Source: Antedon mediterranea | Lineage: Eukaryota; Echinodermata; Crinoidea; Comatulida; Antedonidae | Direction of reading: 5' to 3' | Assembly (NCBI RefSeq): GCF_964355755.1 | Contig: NC_092675.1 | Location: 29,908,912 to 29,972,911 of the forward strand | Length of the DNA stretch: 64,000 nucleotides | Shown: piece by piece, positions 23,001-64,000 of the stretch | How the letters are laid out: every line of letters starts with the position of its first letter | Position numbering within the stretch: position 1 is the stretch's first letter | Notes under the pieces: generated by a model | The model's input: only the letters and a program-made list of their open reading frames with translations | Told to the model about the DNA's origin: nothing | Database searches by the model: none | Made by a program: the position numbers and the translations under genes

Positions 23001-25415
23001 AAATAGGGATGTCCGAAACGACTTGTTCTACTATATTTAATTTCATTTAGTCAACTTAAAAATATTTACAAAATTGTGCTTTTCTAGTGCTTCACATAGT
23101 ATCTACTGATATCATACAGTAGTTACACATTAGCCTAGGTAACATTTGAACGGAAATAATTAGTCAGCTGTTTCTTTTAATAAATGAGATGATTTGACAC
23201 ATCCTTCACCCACCTCCAACAAGGTCACTTGTATGTAATCTGTATAAATGATAATATTTAGTATTAATTACGTTTTTTGTTGCCATTAGGTGCAAGCTGG
23301 TCGACCTCCAGGCAGTAAAGATGTGACATATGATGACAAGGGCAATGTCATAGCAGTTATCAAGTTAGATCCAGAAAGGCTACCCACACACAGGTAAGTT
23401 GTTTATTTGATTTTATACCAAATGCTTTGCTCAGTATGTTTTCTGTTTCAGTATGGTGATAGTTATCTGTGCTGTATACAGTAAAACCTCTGTTAAGGAA
23501 ACACATTTTGGCCAATCAAAGCTGTAGCTTGGTGGTTAATGTGCTTGCCTTCCAATTCCAAGGTCCAGGGTTCAATCCTGAACCTAGTACCAGGGTTGTG
23601 TAACTCACGACTCTTTCAAATCCACTCCCTTAGCCTCAAATGAGACGTAGCTTTAAAGCATGATAAATTATAAACAAAATTGTTTATCCATCCTGTAATT
23701 AGCTGTTGGATGCGTATGGAAAAAAAACCCCATAAAAACCATAATTTCCACTCATTTATTTTAAAATGTCCTCTTGTGGGATGTCTAAAAGAAGGGGTTT
23801 CTACGACAAGCTTTAGTTTGCTACATATTCTTATAGGTCTAATACTTTCTAATATTTTTTATTTCATTTGTTTTTATTCAGAGTGAAAACAAAGTACAAG
23901 ATAATTGACCCGTCAGTTGAAGCAGCACATGCTAGACTTGTAGCAATGAGAACAGGAAGATTCCAAAGCACTAAACAGAAAGCCTCAACAAGTAACAAAC
24001 AACTACCTGGACACTTTGAAAAAACAGTCACAGCTCATCACAACGGCATCAATTCAGGTATACTTCTATATCTATTCTTACCAAAAACCCGTTTTTTTGC
24101 AACCCAAGATTGGTGAATACGGTCACTTGTATACAGTTGAACCTTCATTTTACGTACGGTACGAGACCGAAAGGCGTACGTAAAACACAGGATTCGTAAA
24201 ATCAAGGTTGACTTTAAATTGACCCCAAACACGTAGAGATCGTAGCTACTGTATAAAGGCTACCGTGTTTGCCTACTTTACTGTACAGCATGTAGGTGGT
24301 CACTAGCTAGGCCTGGCCAGGCTAGCAGGTCTAGCAAGATGTGAGGCCTAAGCCTAACTAAAAAAGTACAGTATATACAGGCTGTGCGATGTTTAAATAA
24401 AGTGTAAATTAAAATATCAATTTTCTTGTATTTTCCATCAATAAAAACAGTCACTGCTGTGGGGGAATGCACGTGTGTAGCTTGTCTCACACAGCAGAAT
24501 TCCTCACACAGCCATTTTTATTATGCTTTGTTGTTGTTAAATTGCGCCCTCAATGTAAGAAAATGATGACGTCATTGGTAATTTTAAGCGTACGTAAAAT
24601 CCAGGGAACGTAAAATCAGGGTACGTAAAACGAAGGTTCTACTGTAATATCCAGTGCTCAATGCTCACATTGCCGCCCATATTCAAATGAGCACCATCCA
24701 TGTTTAGTTTGAAGTGCAAGCATGGCCAGGGAAGGCAAACAAGGCAAAAAAGGCAAACAAGGAGTTACAACATACTACATAATTATATTAAATAATAGAA
24801 AAAATCCCCTGAATCACGATTCGATTCGAACCCGGAATCTCCTACCTTACATGTAGACCACTGGAGCTATGATTCAAATTTAATGTATATTTATATACTT
24901 TGTTTATTTAATAGATGGTGGTAGAGTTGGTAAGGTAGCAGCAAGCAGTATGACAATTGCAAGTAATAACACTATAACAAGTCAATTAAAAGCAGCCTAT
25001 GGAATCGCTACAAACCAATCACCGGTTACACCATTACCTCCTCCACTGGTAAATATCATAGTTTATTATTTTAACAAATATACAATAGAATAGAATGTTG
25101 ATTTACTTTTACAAATATTAAATAAGATTATATTAAATTATCTTGTATTTACAGATTGAGTCAATGGAACTGTCACCAGGTGTCATTGTAAAAGAAGGCA
25201 ACAGAATCAAGCGAGGTCCTAAACCTCAGATGCGCCATACCGACTTTGTGACCTCTGCCAAACTACGCTCTCTACGACCTCTAGCGAGTCATACTATTGA
25301 CCCACAGCTAGCAGTGAATGATATACTAAATTCACAGTCACCTGTATTACGCCCTTTACATTCTACTGACCCTATTCCACCAATCACATCGCGCACAGCA
25401 GTACATTCAAATTAG
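19919..25415 (+). CDS. C2orf81: C2orf81 orthologue, complete, 9 coding exons, 503 aa
   Basis: Exons: 19919-20055, 20577-20739, 21224-21293, 21688-21956, 22535-22732, 23290-23393, 23882-24057, 24915-25048, 25155-25415. Phases close, giving 504 codons with the stop. Conserved blocks as I recall the vertebrate protein: VPVPAVNTDVIPGRFTENDW, VVDIVGDIVDSALNVIYDNY, PYTVSQAKEAILQVIEWQFL followed by ARDEGE, DPTWLEEDGE, DAWAQGSVP, and GRPPG. No known enzymatic domain or membrane segment is visible. The N-terminal ~35 residues are a lysine/glutamate-rich basic leader, and the middle is acidic (an EEMEGSTEMEGSTE repeat). Function is unknown in any species I know of. The ATG at 19919 lies 8 nt after an acceptor; the in-frame ATG at 19883 is intronic. 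Confidence 0.87.
20577..20739 (+). CDS. C2orf81: C2orf81 coding exon 2
   Basis: Acceptor TTTTTTAG. Encodes HGLVDNENSEDFVVDIVGDI through PYTVSQAKEAILQVIE. The donor is GTCAGC after GAG, an atypical sequence beyond the GT; a RNA read would confirm it. The intron before it (20056-20576) is plain AT-rich. Confidence 0.85.
20876..21045. mobile_element. CArG-MITE copy 1 (C2orf81 intron 2)
   Basis: Member of the dispersed family with terminal inverted repeats close to AAGCTCTGTCTACACTATCA. It starts CTTGTCTACACTATCAAACT and ends AATAGTGTAGACAGAGCTTA. The interior carries CCATATATGG and CCATATTTGG. No ORF. Confidence 0.85.
21224..21293 (+). CDS. C2orf81: C2orf81 coding exon 3
   Basis: Strong polypyrimidine tract and TACAG acceptor; donor GTAAGT. 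Encodes WQFLARDEGEDDPETDPTWL and EED, the best-conserved block of the family. Confidence 0.92.
21340..21425 (-). mobile_element. tRNA-like SINE fragment
   Basis: On the minus strand AGAGTGGCTGAGTGGTTAAG looks like a tRNA A-box region. No clear B box was found, so it is only a fragment or chance similarity. Confidence 0.35.
21688..21956 (+). CDS. C2orf81: C2orf81 coding exon 4
   Basis: Acceptor TTTCAG, donor GTATGT, phase 0 at the end. Encodes EPLPCAHDAWAQGSVPRHQH, then an acidic tail with a duplicated MEGSTE motif and a lysine-rich end. Confidence 0.9.
21970..22320 (+). mobile_element. Decayed LINE 3' end split by a second dispersed repeat
   Basis: The first part (AGAACATGGGAACCGATACC and AGTGACCAACAATTTTAATA) is a frameshifted relative of the PRLWEQIPNDIKDSQTISIF region at 10396-10808. 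The tail at about 22240-22310 (TACAGAATCTGTTTAAGCTT) matches that LINE's 3' UTR. Between them, about 22105-22235, sits a block with GGGTAACCCCCTACTCGTCT and TACTAGGTTCTTTAAAG, also found at 27150-27265 and 42280-42360. The arrangement is a nested insertion. Confidence 0.55.
22535..22732 (+). CDS. C2orf81: C2orf81 coding exon 5
   Basis: Acceptor TATTTTAG, donor GTACTG. 66 codons in phase 0: KEKLPMKTKPKFKPYKGRLK to SSCHSILK. Charged, probably disordered. Confidence 0.82.
23290..23393 (+). CDS. C2orf81: C2orf81 coding exon 6
   Basis: Acceptor GCCATTAG, donor CAG|GTAAGT. Encodes VQAGRPPGSKDVTYDDKGNV and IAVIKLDPERLPTH. GRPPG and RLP-H fit the vertebrate protein. Confidence 0.87.
23520..23675 (+). 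mobile_element. tRNA-derived SINE, copy a
   Basis: An A-box-like TAGCTTGGTGGT (23525) and a B-box-like GGGTTCAATCC (23569) are spaced as in a tRNA. A tail with ACTCCCTTAGCCTCAAAT follows. A second copy with the same body lies at 52505-52640 on the minus strand. Confidence 0.7.
23882..24057 (+). CDS. C2orf81: C2orf81 coding exon 7
   Basis: Acceptor TTATTCAG, donor G|GTATAC. Encodes RVKTKYKIIDPSVEAAHARL and a basic, Ser/Thr/Lys-rich stretch. Confidence 0.83.
24134..24644. mobile_element. Tc1/mariner- or pogo-type MITE with TA target duplication
   Basis: Left end TA-CAGTTGAACCTTCATTTTAC; the reverse complement of the right end is TA-CAGTAGAACCTTCGTTTTAC. The terminal repeats extend through GTAC, and several further GTACGTAAAA words lie inside. 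511 bp with no transposase. Confidence 0.75.
24826..24873 (-). mobile_element. tRNA-like fragment with A and B boxes
   Basis: On the minus strand: TAGCTCCAGTGGTCTACATG followed by GGTTCGAATC. Both polymerase III boxes are present, but the cloverleaf ends (acceptor stem) do not pair, so a SINE or tRNA relic is more likely than a working tRNA. Confidence 0.4.
24915..25048 (+). CDS. C2orf81: C2orf81 coding exon 8
   Basis: Acceptor TTTAATAG, donor CTG|GTAAAT. Encodes DGGRVGKVAASSMTIASNNT through TPLPPPL, in phase 0. Confidence 0.8.
25155..25415 (+). CDS. C2orf81: C2orf81 last coding exon
   Basis: Acceptor ATTTACAG. 86 codons: IESMELSPGVIVKEGNRIKR to TSRTAVHSN, then TAG at 25413-25415. LSPGV.V.EG matches the family's C-terminal part. 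Confidence 0.86.
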   Translation: MESMELSPGVIVKEGNRIKRGPKPQMRHTDFVTSAKLRSLRPLASHTIDPQLAVNDILNSQSPVLRPLHSTDPIPPITSRTAVHSN

Positions 25416-25494
25416 CTGTCTTCCTAATTAGCATATCATTCAGCACACAGGTGCTTATTGTTCCCACACGTCACCTGTATAATTTTATGTTATG

Positions 25495-25500
25495 AATAAA
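25495..25500 (+). other. AATAAA polyadenylation signal, C2orf81
   Basis: AATAAA 80 bp after the stop codon, followed by a T/A-rich stretch. Good position for the end of the transcript. Confidence 0.6.
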
Positions 25501-25731
25501 TTAGTCATTCTATTGTAAATTATTAGGATTTATCTGAGTTTAAATTCAGAAAACAAAAGGTTATTACCCCAAATATATAGAATAATTGGAATATAATTTA
25601 TAAATTGTAATTTTATCAACACCGAATCATATAATTGTTATATATCTACTTTTCTACAGAATTCTTTATTTAAACTAGCAACACTGAATTTGCCACTCAC
25701 TGTTTGTAGAAGATTGTGTTACAGTAGGCTG

Positions 25732-25777
25732 TCCATCTGAGGATCACGATACAGTAACGCATGTGATCCTCATATGG
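25732..25777. repeat. Short inverted repeat (TGAGGATCAC / GTGATCCTCA)
   Basis: CCATCTGAGGATCAC and GTGATCCTCATATGG pair across a 16-nt loop, downstream of C2orf81. It could be a hairpin or the ends of a small element. Confidence 0.6.
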
Positions 25778-26092
25778 ACTGGTTAGGGTAAGAGCCCATG
25801 TTACAGACATCACATGTGTTTAACATCTGATTCTGTATCACAGTATTTACCTATGATATTGAAACAGAAACAGTACCAAGAATCAGCTAATAAAACTTGG
25901 ATAATTCTACTTTACTATAAAAAGATTCAATGTTAGTGTGTGGATATTACACCAAAGATCAGTTTGTATGACAGAAACGTTATAATTGACTGTGTGTGAT
26001 ACTTAGTTAACCATCAATTTTTTATAATTCAAAGTGTGTACCATCGTGGTGCACCGAGTAAAATAATCACAGTTTGTAAGATTCACAATGTA

Positions 26093-26233
26093 AAGCCCTG
26101 TCTACACTGTCAAACTATGAACAAACAAATGTGATGTGCCCATATACGGACATGATGATGTCATATCACTACCATATTTGAGTACATCACACTTTTTTGT
26201 CAAACTAGTTTGATAGTGTAGACAGAGATTTAC
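26093..26233. mobile_element. CArG-MITE copy 2
   Basis: Ends AAAGCCCTGTCTACACTGTC and GATAGTGTAGACAGAGATTT. Shorter than most copies; the interior has ACCATATTTGAGT, which lacks the second G of a CArG box. Confidence 0.8.
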
Positions 26234-26538
26234 AAACATAAAAGAGCAATGTGTTGGCAATTTGTTCCTCTGGAAAAAGTAGTTAATTTGTATAAACATG
26301 AGATGAACAAGCAGCATGCATGCTTCGGTATTTCATTGCACTTCTGTACAGCGTTAAATATATTGATTGTAAATAAAGTGTTCTTTTAGAATGGAATGAC
26401 CTTACAATGATACCCAATTTCTTATTGGCTTATTTATATAATGAATATGAATGAAAAGAAAATCTAATCCTCAAGTTTAACCAATCGACGAATGTTGTTT
26501 TAAGGAAGTCAACTTGGCATTGTGGGATATACTGTACA

Positions 26539-26674
26539 GCTGTGTTTACAATCAAACTAGTTTGAAAAAAAAAGTGTGATGTGCCCAAATATGGTAGTGA
26601 TATGACATCATCATGCCCATATATGGGCAAATCATATTTTGTCACATAAAGTTTGATAGTGTAGACAGAGCTTA
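26539..26674. mobile_element. CArG-MITE copy 3
   Basis: Right end TTTGATAGTGTAGACAGAGC is intact; the left end (GCTGTGTTTACAATCAAAC) is degraded. The interior has CCAAATATGG and CCATATATGG. Confidence 0.78.
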
Positions 26675-27149
26675 ACACATGTATTTATCACCTGTAAACA
26701 GACCAAGAGCAAATCATTGATAGAAATAGGATTTTCATCCTATGGGATACAGTACAAAGTTTTCAATGAAGAAGAATTGCAATTTGATGAATTATTATTG
26801 CTATATGTTCCTTGTACCACTGTGACCATCCTCACTATACAACAGAAACATCAGATTGCCAACTATGCCTTATTGCCGAAAAAAAAAAATGGAATTTTCA
26901 AAATATAAATGAATGCTTATGTGACGTAGTACATGAGTTATGTCAACAAACAAGACGGTGAAATTGCTAATGTGTACATACACCTTAAGATGATAATAAT
27001 GCATTATTATATTAGATGAGTGAATGTGTATATAAGACAGCATTGATAATGTTGACATAGAATTTAGTTTTATTGAAATACCATTATATTAATTTCAGTG
27101 AATGACAGGTCTATAGGATGTATTACCAGGATCAATGAAAATAAATAGG

Positions 27150-27265
27150 TCCAGTGTACACATTTAAAGAACCTAGTACATCCTTCAAGACGAGTAGGGG
27201 GTTTACATCACAGCCAATGATCATAACTCGGCCCTCTGCGAGACCAGTCTTTGACTTAAGAGGTT
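27150..27265 (-). repeat. Dispersed repeat D, minus-strand copy
   Basis: Contains TTTAAAGAACCTAGTACATC and GACGAGTAGGGGGTTTACAT, then CGAGACCAGTCTTTGACTTA and GAGGTTACCCAGTACAAATA. This is the reverse complement of the block at 22105-22235. Polymerase III or LINE-tail origin cannot be decided. Confidence 0.6.
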
Positions 27266-29399
27266 ACCCAGTACAAATAAATAACAACAAAAAAACCTCA
27301 TTTGTTATTGAATGTGTTGATTTTATTGTTTCTAAAACTGTCATGCAATGAAAGACTGCCCTCAAACAACCTGACATTGTCTTCAGAAATTACAAATTAA
27401 ATAATGTCAGAATACGACAATAGAATCTCGTTTGTTGGTACAATTTAAGTAAATAATTTACTACAGTATATACAATGTGTAATTAATTTATTAAGATGGT
27501 AATTGCTGTCAACTATTAAGCGCACGCATTTGTCGAGAAACGCTTACACGCAATTTAGCGTTCACAAGTTAGCACTTACATAATAAGTAAGCATACATTT
27601 AAGTCCTATTTACAATATCTATTAAACATTAAATATATAAGGAAACCAGGGGGGAGGGGGGGGGGGGACTACCGTCATTGTGAGGGTAACAATATTATTA
27701 TTATTATCTATATAAATTTGGTACAATCCTAGCATGGAAAAATGTTCCACTCTGATTTTAGATTACAACATACATTAAAAATTATGTACACAGTATTTCA
27801 ACAAATTGGTTGGTTCAAATATTAGTGTAAATTCATCTTAAAACATAATTAATATAAATAAATGAAGTACACTGAAGGATTACTGTACTGATGTAAAACA
27901 AGCAACTAAAAGATTCAAGTTGCATGTTCCCCTGCCAAACCTGTCTTGTTTAAAAGTAGGTGGGTTTATACCGGTCATACCAAATACATGATAGTAAAGT
28001 ATACGTTCATTGTGCGCTGGAATGGTTCTGTTCATAAACTAACAGAGTGGAACATTTTTCCATGTCATCACTATTACAAAATAATAAAATGAATTAACCT
28101 AAAATCCTAAAGATTTAACTAAGAGATGCTAGAAATCAATTACATTAAATAATTTATTTATGGAATACCATGAATTGATGAGAAAATAAAATTTGAATTT
28201 TCAATTCTTAGACCTATTCATATCAAAAACATAAATTTAATCTTTCATGCTATATTTCATAATAGCATAAGTTTTATAAATGTCTTTCTAAATCTTTGTT
28301 TCTTGAAAAAGTAACCACATAATGACTGTTCATTTTTAGGATGCAACACACAACTAACTGTTGAGTCCAACAGTCATTCTGTGCATGCTCGTGGTGAATT
28401 TACACAGAGTGAATTTTCAACTCGACAGTTTGCATAGTCTAGTGGTACATCATGAAAATAACAGTTTGTTGTATGGTTATTTTGTCAAGACTCGTTTTAT
28501 TGTTAATTCTAAAACAAATATTTACCATATCTGAATGATTTTGTTATCTCGTCACCCAATTTACCCATAGAAGGACCACTGAAAATAGTAGGCCTAAAGT
28601 CTGCGACACACTAGGACGATAACGATCAACAATAAATTGGATGAACATACATTTTTCTTACATAAAACTAAAGAAAAGAAAAGTTTTCATTCTAGAACTA
28701 TGGATAGCATTTATGCTGTTTTTGATAAAATAAAATCGTTGTATTGTCACGATATTATTGTACTTAATACTAATCATGACGTCAATTGATTGGACTTGGC
28801 AGCATAGAAATATTAACCTAAAAAAAATGCACATTTATCGTCAATCATTATCGTCCTAGTGTAAATGGGGTTTAAGTTTGTATACAGTATTAAACTTTGT
28901 TTATTTTGTGTACAATTTCAAATAGATTCTACTTTTATAGTTCAGAATAGACTTCCTAAATTAGGCTTTTTAAAAATCCCCTCCCAATAATAAATAACTA
29001 TCTTAATGACCATCATTCCAAACACTGCTCATTTTAATTTATAATCTCAAGATATTTTAGTAAAACATTGAAAAATATATATAGTTTATAGATCAATAAA
29101 TATGAGTTCATAAAATTGGTCATTGATAGCATATTCATATATTAAATTTAGTAATTATATAATCTATCCAATAATCTATCCAATAATCTAATTCAATATC
29201 ACACTTAAAACAAATAATTAAAACAGAAAAAAGAACTGGACTATTAAAACAGGGATCTATTATCACCGAAAAATAAAATTCAAAAACTTTGTTCATTAGA
29301 TAATACGAACATAAACTGTAAATTATTACCTAATTTGGAACTGGAAATTCATAGCACATTTGTGTTAAGCTTTGTTCAACTATCTTAAATCCATTCTGT
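27266..29399. other. Gene-free spacer and probable PKG 3' untranslated/flanking region
   Basis: No coding sequence recognised. It contains a G-run at 27648-27668 and the MITE at 28598-28872; the rest is plain AT-rich DNA. The 3' end of the PKG transcript must lie in here or just left of it, but no single polyadenylation site stands out. Confidence 0.5.
28598..28872. mobile_element. MITE with ACACTAGGACGATAA terminal repeats
   Basis: Left: CACACTAGGACGATAACGAT. Reverse complement of right: ACACTAGGACGATAATGATT. The element is about 275 bp, AT-rich inside, with no ORF. The ends resemble the CACTAG-type ends at 4299 and 36265. Confidence 0.65.
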
Positions 29400-29682
29400 G
29401 TCTGCGGTCTTTATGTCTAGAAATCTTGATCATCTCATCCTGAGAGATCCATTGTAATGTGTCTGTGTCTGTGTCTGCGGTCTTTGTGTTAGAAAATCAT
29501 GATCTCATCCTGAGAGATCCATTGTAATGTGTCTGTGTCTGCTGTCGTTGTGTTATAAGTCACGATCATCTCATCCTGAGAGATCCATTGTAGTGTGTCT
29601 GTGTCTGTTGTCTTTGTATTATAAAATCATGATCTCATCCTGAGAGATCCGTTGTAGTGTGTCTGGTGGCTAATATCTATGC

Positions 29683-63587
<33,905 letters not shown>

Positions 63588-64000
63588 CTGTAAAAGAAAA
63601 TACAATCATTGACAAAAATATATAAAAAAATTCATAGTTCATAATACGGGTAAGGGTAAAATTCCACATTCAAGATATCTAAAAAATACCTAAATTTCAA
63701 ACATATATATAAATACAGTATTGCTTTTCAATAGTGAATAAACAAATCCAAATGATTTAACTTAAGTGTTATTTGTTGTTTTTTTGCTCTTAAATCCTGT
63801 CGGTAAACAGCTTATCCTTAATTAAGTCAACAGAACAGATTAAAGTAGAATGTGATTATGGGAGATTGTAGAATTCTATCATGTTGATTTGCAACGAGAA
63901 ATCACAAATATTGCTGCAAAGAAACATTAAATTAAATCTATTGAATGCTTTGTCAGATCTTATAATCTGATAATGTTTCACTGAATGCAGTTTTTCTATC
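63588..64000. other. PKG intron upstream of visible exon 1
   Basis: AT-rich intron to the window edge with a good acceptor tract beside the exon. No further PKG exon is visible. Confidence 0.6.

Noticed and set aside
24826..24873. Functional tRNA gene on the minus strand
   Set aside because: A- and B-box-like words are present, but I could not pair an acceptor stem or find a clean anticodon arm and terminator.

Overview
The window is eukaryotic, AT-rich nuclear DNA. It has spliceosomal introns, long stretches of satellite and minisatellite DNA, and many transposon remnants. The recognisable genes are animal genes, and their sequences look like invertebrate deuterostome orthologues. Abundant AGGCCT/CTAG-rich tracts and the repeat style make an echinoderm or a close marine relative my best guess, but this is inference, not proof. 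No bacterial, viral or CRISPR features were found. All exons were read by hand from splice sites, reading phase and recalled family sequences. For every multi-exon model the phases close exactly.

Layout, left to right. (1) 1-1645: a 21-bp satellite inside an intron, followed by the last two coding exons of a prolyl 4-hydroxylase alpha subunit (plus strand, 1810-2359). (2) 4840-8147: a complete six-exon ENKD1 orthologue on the minus strand, with a lineage-specific block of 19-residue tandem repeats. (3) 8.3-19.3 kb: AGGCCT-rich low-complexity DNA, then a roughly 10.6-kb inverted structure. Two arrays of the same 97-bp satellite lie in opposite orientation around a ~195-bp tandem repeat, and a matching ~80-bp inverted pair sits outside them. 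(4) 19919-25415: a complete nine-exon C2orf81 orthologue on the plus strand, head to head with ENKD1. (5) 25.4-29.4 kb: gene-free spacer with MITEs. (6) 29683-63587: the 3' sixteen coding exons of a cGMP-dependent protein kinase (PKG/PRKG1-like) on the minus strand. They cover cyclic-nucleotide domain A, a divergent domain B, and a complete kinase domain and C-tail. The 5' end lies beyond the window.

The most unusual finding is in the PKG gene. At three different coding-exon 3' ends the exon end has been tandemly copied into the adjoining downstream DNA. In the first visible exon this has grown into a 2.2-kb array with about 30 copies of the exon end plus its GTAAGC donor. The five copies nearest the exon have an 81-bp period, so they are in frame and stop-free. 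The PKG introns also hold most copies of a dispersed MITE family whose interior carries perfect CArG (SRF-type) boxes. Other notable elements are a 1,085-bp long-terminal-inverted-repeat element with an exact 10-bp target duplication, and a pair of Helitron/Helentron-like elements.

The genes do not form an operon or a pathway. P4HA acts on collagen in the endoplasmic reticulum. ENKD1 is a centrosome/cilium microtubule protein. C2orf81 is uncharacterised. PKG is the cytosolic cGMP effector.
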